A stretch of 64,000 bases of DNA from Acinetobacter seifertii (GCF_000368065.1 NZ_KB851199.1:330609-394608), one strand, 5' to 3'. Shown: positions 48,051 through 58,846, numbered from the stretch's first letter. Notes: generated by a model not told the origin, from the letters alone. A program made the numbers and translations.

Positions 48051-48965
48051 TTAAAATACATATGGTCGTACAAAAATCAGGAAGAAAATCCCAAGCATGA
48101 GGAACCATTTTAAAAAGTAATATAACTTACGGTTTTTCGCTTTTAACGCTTTAGCTTTAATACGAATTTGGTACACATAACCAAAAGCTTTATTTAAACC
48201 ACCCGTTTGGTCACCTGTTTCATTCGGTGAGCTTGCCGCAGTCATCACATTACGACCAAACCAATGATTAAAACGTTCCATCCATTTCACTTTCATTGGA
48301 CGCTCAACGTCTGCAAAGAAAATAATACGGTTTTGATCAGTCTTATTTTCAGCATAGTGAATATACGTTTCATCAAACACAACGCTTTGACCGTCACGCC
48401 AAGAGTATCTTTCACCATCTACATCAATAAAACAACGGTCATCATTTGGTGTAATTAAACCCAAGTGATAACGAAGTGAGCCTGCGTACGGGTCACGGTG
48501 TCTAACCAAACGGCTGTCAGGAGCAAGTTCGGTAAACATTGCCGCTTTAATGGTTGGTAATGTTTTGAGTAAAGCAGTCGTTTTTGGGCAAAGCTCAGCA
48601 GCCGAAGGATGGCTTGACTCATACCATTTCAGGTAAAAACGTTTCCATCCTGTTTTAAAGAACGAGTTGAAACCTAAGTCATTGTAGGTACTTGATGCTT
48701 TAATCCCACCTTGGTCATATAAAGCTTTCGCTTCGTCTCGAATCATTTCCCAATTTTCATCTAACACTTTTAAATCTTTGAAGTGTTGAGTATCGATATA
48801 AGGCTGATTCGGTACCTTTGAAAAGATGTACATTAAAAAGTTAATCGGTGCGAGCAAGGTTGAATGGTCAAAAAATTGACGATAAAACGAGTGACGCACT
48901 TTGCCGCGATGTTGGATATACAATGCAGATATTACAAAAATCGCTAATACGATCCACTTAATCAT
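48051..48965 (-). CDS. lpxO: lipid A 2-hydroxylase LpxO (aspartyl/asparaginyl beta-hydroxylase fold)
   Basis: The 304-residue protein has N-terminal (about 2-18) and C-terminal (about 283-301) membrane helices around an Fe(II)/2-oxoglutarate dioxygenase domain. Metal-binding candidates are the His and Asp of VRHRDPYAGSLRYHLGL and the His of FDETYIHYAENKT; the Arg of NRIIFFADVERP should bind 2-oxoglutarate. In Acinetobacter LpxO hydroxylates the secondary laurate of lipid A, which affects polymyxin and host-peptide susceptibility. It is monocistronic, with its own terminator and a long upstream gap. Confidence 0.88.
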   Translation of the reverse strand: MIKWIVLAIFVISALYIQHRGKVRHSFYRQFFDHSTLLAPINFLMYIFSKVPNQPYIDTQHFKDLKVLDENWEMIRDEAKALYDQGGIKASSTYNDLGFNSFFKTGWKRFYLKWYESSHPSAAELCPKTTALLKTLPTIKAAMFTELAPDSRLVRHRDPYAGSLRYHLGLITPNDDRCFIDVDGERYSWRDGQSVVFDETYIHYAENKTDQNRIIFFADVERPMKVKWMERFNHWFGRNVMTAASSPNETGDQTGGLNKAFGYVYQIRIKAKALKAKNRKLYYFLKWFLMLGIFFLIFVRPYVF

Positions 48966-49538
48966 ATTGCTACTCTTTCAAAAGTTTAGGGCAACCTTAC
49001 CTTATTTTTCAAAGGTAATCGCAGCCGGAAGATTATTAATTGGCGCAAATTTTAACAAAATTGACTTATAAAAAGCGAATGTCAAAAAATTAAGTTAAAT
49101 AGTAGGCAGCCCTATTGTAATAAAAATTTAAAATATACTATATTTTTCCATAACATCCAGAAGGTTAAAATTCATCACAATTGTTACTGTTATTTATAGA
49201 CGATTCTACGAACAATTGACATTTTTGACAGAAAATTAACTTTTAAAAATTACTCATTTTTATATAAAAATTTCATAATCCTAATGCCTTATAAACAAAA
49301 ATTTAAATTAAAACAAATATCTTTGATTAGAACCTATCTTTATGATTTCTTTTATGCATTTAATAAAGATGAATTGAATAATAAATAAGATGACCCTTGC
49401 GTCACGGCTTGATACAACTTGTCAGGTTTTTTTTAGATATAGTTATCGTAAGATTAGCGAAGCATAAATGTGTACCGAAGTTGTGCACACGCTTCATAAC
49501 ATCAACTTAGAAGTCCTCCAAAACTAAGGAGATCAGGC
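48966..49538. promoter_or_regulatory. 573-bp divergent control region lpxO / fadB
   Basis: The region is strongly AT-rich with no convincing reading frame. Two overlapping TTGACA hexamers (49216-49221 and 49225-49230) are possible -35 boxes, but no firm -10 partner was found. No clear fatty-acid regulator (PsrA/FadR-type) palindrome is visible by eye. A good ribosome site for fadB (AAGGAG at 49527-49532) lies at its end. Confidence 0.4.
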
Positions 49539-51692
49539 ATGATCCACGCTGGCAATGCCATTACCGTCCAAATGCTTTCGGACGGAATTGCAGAATTCCG
49601 CTTTGACTTACAAGGTGAGTCGGTCAATAAATTTAACCGCGCAACAATTGAAGATTTCCAAGCAGCGATTGCTGCTGTAAAAGCCAATAACGATATTAAA
49701 GGCTTAGTTGTAACTTCGGGTAAATCTACATTTATTGTTGGTGCAGATATTACTGAATTTGGCGAAAACTTCGCCCAAGGCGAAAAAGCAATTGTTGACT
49801 GGCTTATGCCTGTTCACGAGATCTTCAATAGCTTTGAAGATTTAGACCTTCCAAAAGTTGCTGCTATTAATGGCATGGCTTTAGGTGGCGGTTTTGAAAT
49901 GTGCTTAGTGTGTGACTATCGTGTGATGTCAGAAGCTGCACAAGTGGGCTTACCTGAAATCAAACTCGGTATTTATCCTGGTTTCGGTGGTAGCGTTCGT
50001 TTAAGCCGTGTTATCGGTATCGACAACGCAGTTGAATGGATGGCAATGGCTGTTCCTAAAAAACCGGCTGCTGCACTTAAAGATGGTGCTGTAGATGCGG
50101 TTGTCGCTGCGGACAAATTACTTGAAGCTGCAACTGATTTGGTTAAACAAGCAATTTCTGGTCGTTTAAACTGGAAAGCAAAACGCCAAGAAAAACTTGA
50201 TGCTGTAAAATTGAATCCGCTTGAACAAATGATGGCGTTCAACACAGCAAAAGGTGCAGTACTTGCTAAAGCAAACCCTGCTCAATACCCTGCTCCAAAA
50301 TTATTACTTGATTCATTACAAGCAGGTGCAAGCCTTGCACGTGATGAAGCGTTAAAAGTTGAAGCTGAAGGCTTTGCGAAAGCAGCGATTACTCCACAAG
50401 CTGGTGCATTGATTGGCTTATTCCTCAATGACCAAGTTGTTAAGAAAACTGCTAAAAAACATGAAAAAGGTGCTCATCCTGTAAACCAAGCAGCTGTACT
50501 TGGCGCTGGTATTATGGGTGGTGGTATTGCTTACCAAGCTGCAAGCAAAGGCACACCAATTATCATGAAAGATATTGGTAACCCACAACTTGCATTAGGT
50601 ATGTCAGAAGCGAACAGCTTGTTAACTAAACAAGTTGAACGTAAGAAAATGAAACCTGCGCAAATGGGTGAAACTCTTGCACGTATCCGCCCTACTTTAA
50701 GCTACGACGAGTTTAAAGAAGTTGATATCGTGATCGAAGCAGTTACAGAAAATCCAAAAGTTAAAGAAATGGTACTTGCGGATACTGAAAAGAATGTTCG
50801 TGAAAATACGATCATTGCTTCTAATACATCTACGATTTCAATCACACGTTTAGCGAAAGCATTACAACGTCCTGAAAACTTCGTTGGTATGCACTTCTTC
50901 AACCCAGTTCACATGATGCCGCTTGTAGAAGTTATTCGTGGTGAGAAAACTTCTGAAGAAGCGATTGCAACGACTGTAGTGCTTGCTCAAAAAATGGGTA
51001 AAACACCAATCGTTGTAAACGACTGCCCAGGGTTCTTGGTTAACCGTGTATTGTTCCCTTACTTTGGTGCGTTTGACCTTCTTGTAAAAGACGGTGCAGA
51101 CTTCCAACAAGTTGACAATGTAATGTCTAAGTTTGGCTGGCCAATGGGTCCTGCTTATCTCATCGACGTTGTTGGTATCGACACAGGTGTACATGGTGCA
51201 GAAGTCATGGCAGAAGGTTTCCCAGACCGTATGAAGCCAGACTACAAAGGTTCAATTCAAGCAATGTACGAAGCTAAACGTCTTGGTCAAAAGAATGACG
51301 TTGGTTTCTACAAATACGTACTCGACAAGAAAGGCAAGAAAGCAAAAACTGTTGATCCAACAGCATATGAAATCATTGCTCCTTTCGTGACTGGTGAAAA
51401 ACGTGAGTTTGATAACCAAGAAATCATTGACCGTATGATGCTTGCTTTCTGTAACGAAACAGTTCGTTGCTTAGAAGACAACATCGTTGCAACTGCCGCT
51501 GAAGCAGATATGGCAATGATTATGGGTGTAGGTTTCCCTCCATTCCGTGGTGGTCCATGCCGTTACATCGACCAAACAGGTGTTGCTGAATACGTTGCGC
51601 TTTGCGATAAATATGCACACTTAGGTAAGGCTTATGAAGCGCCGCAAATGTTGCGCGACATGGCTGCTAACAACAAAAAATTCTACGGTTAA
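49539..51692 (+). CDS. fadB: fatty acid oxidation complex subunit alpha FadB
   Basis: This 717-residue multifunctional beta-oxidation protein has an N-terminal crotonase (enoyl-CoA hydratase/isomerase) domain with [19 protein letters not shown] and [21 protein letters not shown]. It is followed by an NAD-binding 3-hydroxyacyl-CoA dehydrogenase ([20 protein letters not shown] near 320, then [19 protein letters not shown]) and two C-terminal dimerisation domains. It starts with AAGGAG seven bases upstream and leads the fadB-fadA operon. Confidence 0.96.
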   Translation: MIHAGNAITVQMLSDGIAEFRFDLQGESVNKFNRATIEDFQAAIAAVKANNDIKGLVVTSGKSTFIVGADITEFGENFAQGEKAIVDWLMPVHEIFNSFEDLDLPKVAAINGMALGGGFEMCLVCDYRVMSEAAQVGLPEIKLGIYPGFGGSVRLSRVIGIDNAVEWMAMAVPKKPAAALKDGAVDAVVAADKLLEAATDLVKQAISGRLNWKAKRQEKLDAVKLNPLEQMMAFNTAKGAVLAKANPAQYPAPKLLLDSLQAGASLARDEALKVEAEGFAKAAITPQAGALIGLFLNDQVVKKTAKKHEKGAHPVNQAAVLGAGIMGGGIAYQAASKGTPIIMKDIGNPQLALGMSEANSLLTKQVERKKMKPAQMGETLARIRPTLSYDEFKEVDIVIEAVTENPKVKEMVLADTEKNVRENTIIASNTSTISITRLAKALQRPENFVGMHFFNPVHMMPLVEVIRGEKTSEEAIATTVVLAQKMGKTPIVVNDCPGFLVNRVLFPYFGAFDLLVKDGADFQQVDNVMSKFGWPMGPAYLIDVVGIDTGVHGAEVMAEGFPDRMKPDYKGSIQAMYEAKRLGQKNDVGFYKYVLDKKGKKAKTVDPTAYEIIAPFVTGEKREFDNQEIIDRMMLAFCNETVRCLEDNIVATAAEADMAMIMGVGFPPFRGGPCRYIDQTGVAEYVALCDKYAHLGKAYEAPQMLRDMAANNKKFYG

Positions 51693-51704
51693 GGAGCGAC
51701 GTGA

Positions 51705-52877
<1,173 letters not shown>

Positions 52878-52892
52878 TTAACACCAAGATAA

Positions 52893-52921
52893 AAAAATCC
52901 CCGCTCAATGCGGGGATTTTT
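52893..52921 (+). repeat. fadA terminator; left copy of a 29-bp direct repeat
   Basis: The hairpin CCCCG-CTCAATG-CGGGG is flanked by AAAAAT and ATTTTT. It is a strong terminator after fadA, and the same 29 bases recur in the same orientation at 57365-57393. The two copies bracket the inserted gene cassette; the gene inside ends 3 bp from this copy. Confidence 0.9.
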
Positions 52922-52924
52922 GTC

Positions 52925-53349
52925 CTAGTCGGAAATTTTAATATTAGATATTTTAGAAATTTCCAACTTAATATACGATACAAAGTTATTATATATATCA
53001 ACAGTTATATTATTTTTTAGAGATAGAGGAAGCAAAGTTTTATATTCATCAAATGGTATAATATGTATTTCCTGAACTGTATAGTAAATTGGAAGAATTA
53101 TTTTATTCTCTGCGGAAAATTCATTAAAAACATCAGGAAACAGTGTATCCGAAACTAAAATTGGGAAATCTGTATCTTCATAGCTATCATCAGCTCTTCT
53201 TTGCTCAGATCTAAAAATAATTTTAGATTCTAAAAAAAACTTTAAAGACTTTTCTATACTTTCAACCTGATAAATATTAATCCTATCATTCTCTGTACTA
53301 ATGATATTTTTACTAAAAATTAAACTTATATCGCCTCTCCTAGCTAAAT
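52925..53349 (-). pseudogene. 3' fragment of the IS-interrupted HD/Hsp90-like ATPase gene
   Basis: The frame encodes 139 residues starting ARRGDISLIFSKNIIS and ending KISNIKISD. It is separated from its 5' part by the IS at 53350-54830. The Leu codon just upstream (53345-53347) lies in the target duplication TAAAT, so joining ...GLQYL to ARRGD... restores one frame. On its own the frame extends to a TTG inside the IS end, which is unlikely to be a real start. The segment is very AT-rich, mixed alpha/beta in look, and matches no domain I recognise. It is the extreme C-terminus of the ancestral protein of about 956 residues. Confidence 0.8.
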
Positions 53350-54830
53350 TGTTATTCACCAATTAAAATGTCTATGCGATAAACCATTTAAAATGTCCTG
53401 TTTTTAACCACAAGAGTCAAGCACAGGATTTAACTTTCTTTGTTCAATAACAGCTTTCTGAGCTTTACGACTCGGCATACTTTTCTTGAGACGGGAACGT
53501 TTATTCTGTTTTTCCAACTCTTCATGCTGTTGCTGAATATGTGCCAGAACTGTACCTAACCGTTTATTCTCAACGATCTCATTCTGCTGTAGCCCAGCTA
53601 ATTTATTGAAAATGCTGTAGTTGAGCTTTCGTCCCTCGTACATGAGGGCCACAGTGCCATCTGGGTACTCCAGAAATGAAATATATTGCCCAACAAGCTT
53701 ATGATTCAGCTCTGTCGGTTCAAGCAGATAAATACATTTGTCATAGGTCAGGGTCAGATTCTTGGTGACCTTACGCGGTTCCTGCCAGGTAAAAATATCA
53801 TCCAGTTCAAGATGAGATTCGGTTAATGGCCGATGTAAATTCTTTGAGTTTCGCGCACACTTGGCAAACTTCTGATTGAAATGCTCAATAAAGCAGGGCA
53901 GCCAGGCATTTGCCTCGGCAATTGAACAGATACCTTCTAGGCGCATTTCCTTGATCAGGCGATCCTGGAGTGTTCTATTGGCACGTTCCACACGGCCTTT
54001 GGCCTGGGGTGAGTTGGCGAAGATAATATCAATATTTAACTCATTCAGAATCCGCCCAAATTGCGTGATCTGGCTGTCCTGGCTCGATTTCTGGTTCACT
54101 CGGAAGACCGAATGTTTATCGCTATAAAAGGCCAGAGGCTTACCGTATTGTTCAATGTAGGCTCGGGTTGAAAGCATATAGTCGAAGGTCGTTTCCGCCT
54201 CACAGAAGCGCAGATGCAACAGCTTTCCAGTGGCATCATCGATATAAACCAGCAAGCAGCACTTAGCAGCGCGTCCTTCGAACCAGTCATGATATGAGCC
54301 ATCAATCTGGATTAGCTCACCGAAGCAATCCCGGTTATAACGTGGCTGATATGGACGTTTAAGGCGCTTGGATCGTGGAATCCAGAGGTCATTTGCAGTC
54401 ATCCAGCGCCGAAGCGTTTCTACCGGGATATTCAGGTCAAACATGCTGCTGAGCTTCTCATGGGCCAAGGTAGGTCCAAATCCCAGCAGATGTTCAGAAA
54501 TAATGGAAAGACATTTTGATTTTAATAAATCATCATGGCGACGATGGCCAGGTTGACCACGACTGGCATGCGCCATACCTGAAACACCATCTTGATTGAG
54601 CTTCTGTAATAACCGGGTAATTTGACGGGTTGAAAGATTAAGGATTTCAGCAGCACGGACTTGTGTAATACGATGATCTCGAACGTCTTGCAGAACAGCA
54701 AGACGTTGAATTTCTTTGTCAGACATAGTGATCAGCATCTATATTTCATATCCAGTCCATGATGTTTAAGCCATCATAAACTAGACATTTTTATTGGTGA
54801 GAATATAGACACTTTAAATGGGTTCTAACA
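53350..54830 (-). mobile_element. IS1202-type (ISNCY) insertion sequence
   Basis: The 1,481-bp element is bounded by TGTTA...TAACA ends. The imperfect terminal repeats share TGTTA and TGTCTA, which starts 19 bases further in. Each end carries two copies of a motif like ACCMATTWAAARTGTC (inner and outer). A 5-bp target duplication TAAAT flanks it (53345-53349 and 54831-54835). One transposase gene fills it. IS1202-type assignment is from the transposase; the 5-bp duplication fits the ISAjo2-like subgroup as I remember it. Confidence 0.85.
53404..54738 (-). CDS. IS1202-type / ISNCY-family transposase
   Basis: This 444-residue transposase has an N-terminal helix-turn-helix (VRAAEILNLSTRQITRLLQKL, about 23-43) and an rve-like DDE catalytic core with LIQIDGSYHDWFEG (first Asp), AFYSDKHSVFRV (second Asp) and SPQAKGRVERANRTLQDRLI (Glu). 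The basic C-terminal region is coiled (LAHIQQQHEELEKQNKRSRLKKSMPSRKAQKAV). The frame is intact, so the element may be active. ATG 54738 or ATG 54726 could start translation; neither has a strong ribosome site. Its base composition is clearly less AT-rich than the gene it interrupts. Confidence 0.9.
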   Translation of the reverse strand: MLITMSDKEIQRLAVLQDVRDHRITQVRAAEILNLSTRQITRLLQKLNQDGVSGMAHASRGQPGHRRHDDLLKSKCLSIISEHLLGFGPTLAHEKLSSMFDLNIPVETLRRWMTANDLWIPRSKRLKRPYQPRYNRDCFGELIQIDGSYHDWFEGRAAKCCLLVYIDDATGKLLHLRFCEAETTFDYMLSTRAYIEQYGKPLAFYSDKHSVFRVNQKSSQDSQITQFGRILNELNIDIIFANSPQAKGRVERANRTLQDRLIKEMRLEGICSIAEANAWLPCFIEHFNQKFAKCARNSKNLHRPLTESHLELDDIFTWQEPRKVTKNLTLTYDKCIYLLEPTELNHKLVGQYISFLEYPDGTVALMYEGRKLNYSIFNKLAGLQQNEIVENKRLGTVLAHIQQQHEELEKQNKRSRLKKSMPSRKAQKAVIEQRKLNPVLDSCG

Positions 54831-57281
54831 TAAATATTGCAAACCTTCTACTTTATGACAAATGAATAAGTCCATAGATTTAATAAAATTATCAATAATT
54901 TTAAGATCATCAATTAACATTATAATATCTGGATTAAAAACTTGAGGAATAGCATCATAATTAGCATAATATACTTTGGTTAAGTATATAATATTATATT
55001 TTTTAATATCCTTAAGACTCAAATAGCCTTTATTGGTATTAAATTCAATATTTTCAATACAATCAATATTATCTTGAATATATAATTTAACTAAATTATA
55101 AAACTCATCAAATATATTTTCGAACCCATTCTTCTTATGTAAAATATCATCAATAATTTCATGCATAATTTTATTATTAAAAAGTTCTACAAAACTTTTT
55201 AACCAATAATCTCTACTAACATTTAGACAATCACTTGCATCAAATCCATAAAAGTCTATACTAATATCATAAAAACTTCTAAATGGAAAATTAAAGCCCC
55301 ACCCCTTATTCTCAGCCTTCTGCCCTTTGAAATAAAATTTTGATATTTCTCCTCCCGCAAATTCTTTTTTATTAATCATGAATTTCAAGTTTAATCGCTT
55401 ATTCCAGTATACATAATTAAAATTTCTATATGATTGATTAAATTGAAATTTATCTTTAATTAATATTTCTTTTAATTGTCTCTCTAATCTTTCATCAAAT
55501 ATCAAAGGTAAATTTAAACTATCATTAAATATTTCTTTAATTTTTTTTATTATTTCTATATAAACTAAATCTCTTTTTAAAATTTCGTTATTTTCAATAA
55601 AACCATTCTTTTTTAAATAATTTTCTTGAACAAAGAAACTTTTTTCTAATTTTTCAATATTTAATGGCACTTCTAAATAAGTACCAATCCTAGCGCCTTG
55701 AGAACTCAATTTACTTATAAAACAATATCCATTATGACTATCAAGTGGAGAGTTCATTTCTACAAAAAAACTCTCATTTGTTATAAAACTTTTTGTTTTA
55801 ATAAAAAATTTACTTGTTAAGAGGAATGTACTTTGTAAACCTATTCCAAAATAACTTGATGGTTTTATCCATAATGGCATTTCTAAAATTATTCTCTTTC
55901 TATTAATATTTTTACTTGAACCAGCGATTCTTTGCACAAATTTTAAATCATCTAAACTAAAGCCAATTCCGTTATCTTTAATAGATAAATAGTATCCATC
56001 TTCTCTTTCTAAAAATTTTATTTCTATGGGATATTCATTTAATATTGTTTTAAAACTCTGATCATCTGGTGTTAGGTCAGCTAGTATAGATTGATGTTCA
56101 AGCCAGATTCTTATTTGTGTTGCATCAATAGAGTTTTGGATAAGCTCTCTTAAAATACTTGAAATATCTGTATATAAATTAGCTCCTTGTAGTATTTTAA
56201 TAGCATTCTTTTCTTCTAATGCAAATTTCATAGGTTTATGATCTAACAACTCCTTATTTCCATTGATTTTTACCTCTAGTTGCTCAATTGTAGGTAAAGA
56301 ACCAAATTTTAAGTTAGGTACAATTAAGTTCCATTGTGACATTTGGTTTTGAAACTCTTCACGTATCCAACCAAACCAGTTTTGAGTTTCAACATAAGAC
56401 ATTTCATCAGAACATTCTGCTACAAGCTTCACCGTCCGTTTATCAAGCTGGAACTCACGCAATGACAAATGTTTATTATGATGATGTTTACTGACTGAAG
56501 GCATATTGCTGACATGTTTTGCCATAACAGGACAAAAACGGTTGTCATCTAAATCAAATAAGTCACCTAAACGAAGTAAACATCCTATAAATCTCGGATG
56601 ACAATCCTCTGTACCCAAACCTGTCTGTTTATAAGGTAACGTTTCTATCAAAGTATCAAAATTCATACCATGAGAGACACAAATTTGTCCTAAATAACGA
56701 TAAATCCGATTAGGTAAAAGTTCGGTTCTAGGTGAACTTATTCCTAGATCTTTAAATGGATCTTCAACAATTTTACCTACGCGCTTGTCATGCCCACGTC
56801 TAAACCACTCAGCAACTAATTGACGGTATTGTTCGATTCCATCAAAAGGATGATCTGCAGTACCAATTGCCGATAACCAATTATTTTCGACATAAGCTTG
56901 GCAAAATTTTTGTAAATCATGTCCTTTTTCATTTGCTATTGTTTGAATCATGAAATTGAAATCAGGATTTATATGGACTTCTTTTGCATTTTTTGCATCT
57001 ACTAGCATTCCTACATCATGCCAATATGCAGCTTCAAGAATTAGCCATGCATCTGTGGCACTTAACAAATCGACATCATCACCAAGAATACGTTCGATAT
57101 TCACTAATATTTGTTGTGAGTGTGATGCATTATGATTACTAAAGTGCGGGTAAAAACCGCCAATATTTTCTAATGCCTTTCCTACTAACTTTTGATCGAA
57201 CTCCCACTGAGCATATAAAATTGCAACGTTAGCATCTGCTTCGCATTTATTTTTGAGGTGCTGAATTAATCTTGTACTCAT
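54825..57281 (-). pseudogene. 5' fragment of an HD domain + Hsp90-like ATPase gene (candidate defence protein)
   Basis: The 818-codon fragment ends in Cys-stop codons supplied by the IS (TGTTAG). Residues 45-245 form an HD phosphohydrolase-like domain: His46/50/54, His88-Asp89 in AAYWHDVGML, His204, and Asp240 in LRLGDLFDLDD. Residues about 350-560 form a GHKL/Hsp90-type ATPase: N-box LRELIQNSIDA (Asn383), G1 DNGIG (436-440), G2 FGIGLQS (478-484). The remaining 250 residues are AT-rich coding without a recognised domain. HD plus Hsp90-like ATPase proteins occur in bacterial conflict systems as I recall. The intact protein would be about 956 residues. Confidence 0.82.
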
Positions 57282-57313
57282 ATCTTTATTTTTAAATAAG
57301 TATAGTTACACCC

Positions 57314-57343
57314 ATAATACCGCATCTTTTATTTTTCGATCAA
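57314..57343 (-). promoter_or_regulatory. candidate promoter of the HD/Hsp90-like gene
   Basis: On the minus strand TTGATC (57338-57343) and TATTAT (57314-57319) are separated by 18 bp and lie 33 bp before the ATG. They are inside the inserted cassette, so the cassette carries its own promoter. Confidence 0.45.
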
Positions 57344-57364
57344 AATAACAGACTCTTTTTAAAT

Positions 57365-57393
57365 AAAAATCCCCGCTCAATGCGGGGATTTTT
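57365..57393. repeat. right copy of the 29-bp terminator direct repeat
   Basis: Identical in sequence and orientation to 52893-52921 (CCCCG-CTCAATG-CGGGG with A5 and T5 flanks). It now acts as the terminator of the minus-strand gene ending at 57397 and marks the right edge of the inserted cassette. Confidence 0.9.
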
Positions 57394-57396
57394 ATT

Positions 57397-57888
57397 TTAA
57401 CGGCCTTTTAAACCGTCTTGAATTTGCTGCTGTAAATTTATGAGGTCATTAAGGTTAACTTTCATCGTACCATCACGATAAGCACCAACATTACTTCGGT
57501 TAATATTCAAAGGTCTTAACATTTCAAAAATGCCGTTGGTTGGATCAGAAGACTGAATCCCACCCGCTACTGCCAAAATATATTCTCGTAAAAATGGAGA
57601 AAGTTGTGAGAGATCAGGCTGCGCCATAACGGGCTGATAATCTATGGTCGTCATCCCTTCAGGGACTAAAGCATTCTGTATATCGTTATGTATTTTATAT
57701 TCATAGTGTTGTAGTGCTTGGCGTACCTTCTTATCTTCTTGAAACGGCACAAAGCCCACCTCATCACGTAGCTCAGATTCAGCCATAACGTGAATAGTGG
57801 GTAAAGTCGTTACTTCTTCTGCCTGAACAGTTGGTAAACCCATAAAAGCAAATGCAGCGATTAAAGCTGATTGTTTTAGAAAGTTCAT
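57397..57888 (-). CDS. small secreted protein of unknown function
   Basis: The 163-residue product starts with a Sec signal peptide (NFLKQSALIAAFAFMGLPTVQA, cleavage likely before EEV at about 24). The mature part is soluble, with the segments FLREYILAVAGGIQSSDPTNGIFEMLRPLNI and a C-terminal NLQQQIQDGLKGR helix. I do not recognise the family. The ATG at 57888 has GGAG seven bases upstream; a TTG 12 bp earlier is not needed. Before the cassette insertion this gene and fadA would have converged on one shared bidirectional terminator. Confidence 0.75.
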   Translation of the reverse strand: MNFLKQSALIAAFAFMGLPTVQAEEVTTLPTIHVMAESELRDEVGFVPFQEDKKVRQALQHYEYKIHNDIQNALVPEGMTTIDYQPVMAQPDLSQLSPFLREYILAVAGGIQSSDPTNGIFEMLRPLNINRSNVGAYRDGTMKVNLNDLINLQQQIQDGLKGR

Positions 57889-58069
57889 AACTAGCTCCAA
57901 AAAAATCAGTCATCCTATTTCAATCAAAAGATGAAGATTCAAATAAAGGTCTCTATAAATAGGCTACAACAAACTGCTTTTTGATTCAGTAAGGCTCAGA
58001 TAAACGGTAAATATAATTAAAATTTTTAATGTAATAGTAAGAGACTTTCTTAATAAAAAGCTGAATAGA

Positions 58070-58108
58070 AAAACCACCCTATAAATGAGTTATAACCATT
58101 TATAGGGT
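58070..58108 (-). terminator. rho-independent terminator of the hydrolase gene
   Basis: A perfect 12-bp stem ACCCTATAAATG/CATTTATAGGGT (58076-58108) is followed on the minus strand by GGTTTTTC, 19 bp beyond the stop at 58128. Confidence 0.75.
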
Positions 58109-58127
58109 GAGATTTATCTTATAGATT

Positions 58128-58775
58128 TTATTTCTTCTCTAACATTTCTTTTAAAGAGTCGACCAATTGAGGAAATGTCGTATAACCTTCCCGACCTAAA
58201 AAGTGCCCGCCATTAGGAACAGTAATGTACGGCGCATCAATATCCTTAGCTAATTGAACTGTCAGTTTTGGTGGAACTAAATCATCATTATCAGATAAAT
58301 ACACCAGCTTTTTCTTTATGTCCTTAAAGTAATTGGTGTCGACTTTGCTTTTTGCTATATAAGCATCGAGTGGAGAAATGTCTGAAAGTGGCCTAGAGAA
58401 CCCAGATACTAAAATCATTCCTCCAATATGTTGATAATCATGTCTTTGCAAAAAATGCAGCAAAGTAATTACACCCAAACTATGTGCCACAAAATAGGTA
58501 TTTTCATTAACGTGAGGAATCTGTTCATCTAGTATCTTCTGCCAAGCATCTACATCGGGATGCTCAGAATCTGGAAATGGTATTAGGGTCACAGCCGTAT
58601 GTTCATCTTCTATTTGATGTTTTAGGTCCAAAAACCAGTGATCATTTATAGAAGCTGAATAACCATGAAGTACAAATATTTGACGCATGTTCTTCTCCTG
58701 AAGTTCCAGTGTTTTGGCATTTGCAACAAATGACATCAATCCGAATAACACCAATAAAATGAGTTTTCTGATCAT
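58128..58775 (-). CDS. RBBP9/YdeN-type alpha/beta hydrolase
   Basis: This 215-residue serine hydrolase has FVLHGYSAS near the oxyanion site, the nucleophile in FVAHSLGVITLLHF, an acid in YLSDNDDLVPP and the His in VPNGGHFLG. The first 21 residues (RKLILLVLFGLMSFVANA) look like a signal peptide. However, a strong ribosome site (AGGAG) precedes an internal ATG at 58688 that gives the usual cytoplasmic family start MRQIFVLHGYS (186 residues). Either form, or both, may be made. It is divergent from a MerR regulator and likely controlled by it. Confidence 0.85.
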   Translation of the reverse strand: MIRKLILLVLFGLMSFVANAKTLELQEKNMRQIFVLHGYSASINDHWFLDLKHQIEDEHTAVTLIPFPDSEHPDVDAWQKILDEQIPHVNENTYFVAHSLGVITLLHFLQRHDYQHIGGMILVSGFSRPLSDISPLDAYIAKSKVDTNYFKDIKKKLVYLSDNDDLVPPKLTVQLAKDIDAPYITVPNGGHFLGREGYTTFPQLVDSLKEMLEKK

Positions 58776-58805
58776 TGAACAAGTACCATTTTGAAAGATA
58801 AAAGC

Positions 58806-58837
58806 ATGCTAAACTATGACACCACTGTTAAGGTCAA
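58806..58837 (-). promoter_or_regulatory. candidate MerR-type promoter of the hydrolase gene
   Basis: On the minus strand TTGACC (58832-58837) and TAGCAT (58806-58811) are separated by 20 bp, the overlong spacer typical of MerR-activated promoters. The spacer holds an imperfect dyad (ACCTTAAC...GTCATAGT). Confidence 0.5.
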
Positions 58838-58846
58838 GTCTATTTT

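Noticed and set aside
52925..53362. An independent 145-residue gene
   Set aside because: Its TTG start lies inside the IS end, and the frame joins exactly to the upstream fragment when the IS and target duplication are removed.
53369..54811. Alternative IS ends at the inner TGTCTA motifs
   Set aside because: These boundaries give no target duplication, whereas the outer TGTTA/TAACA ends give an exact 5-bp duplication and restore the reading frame.
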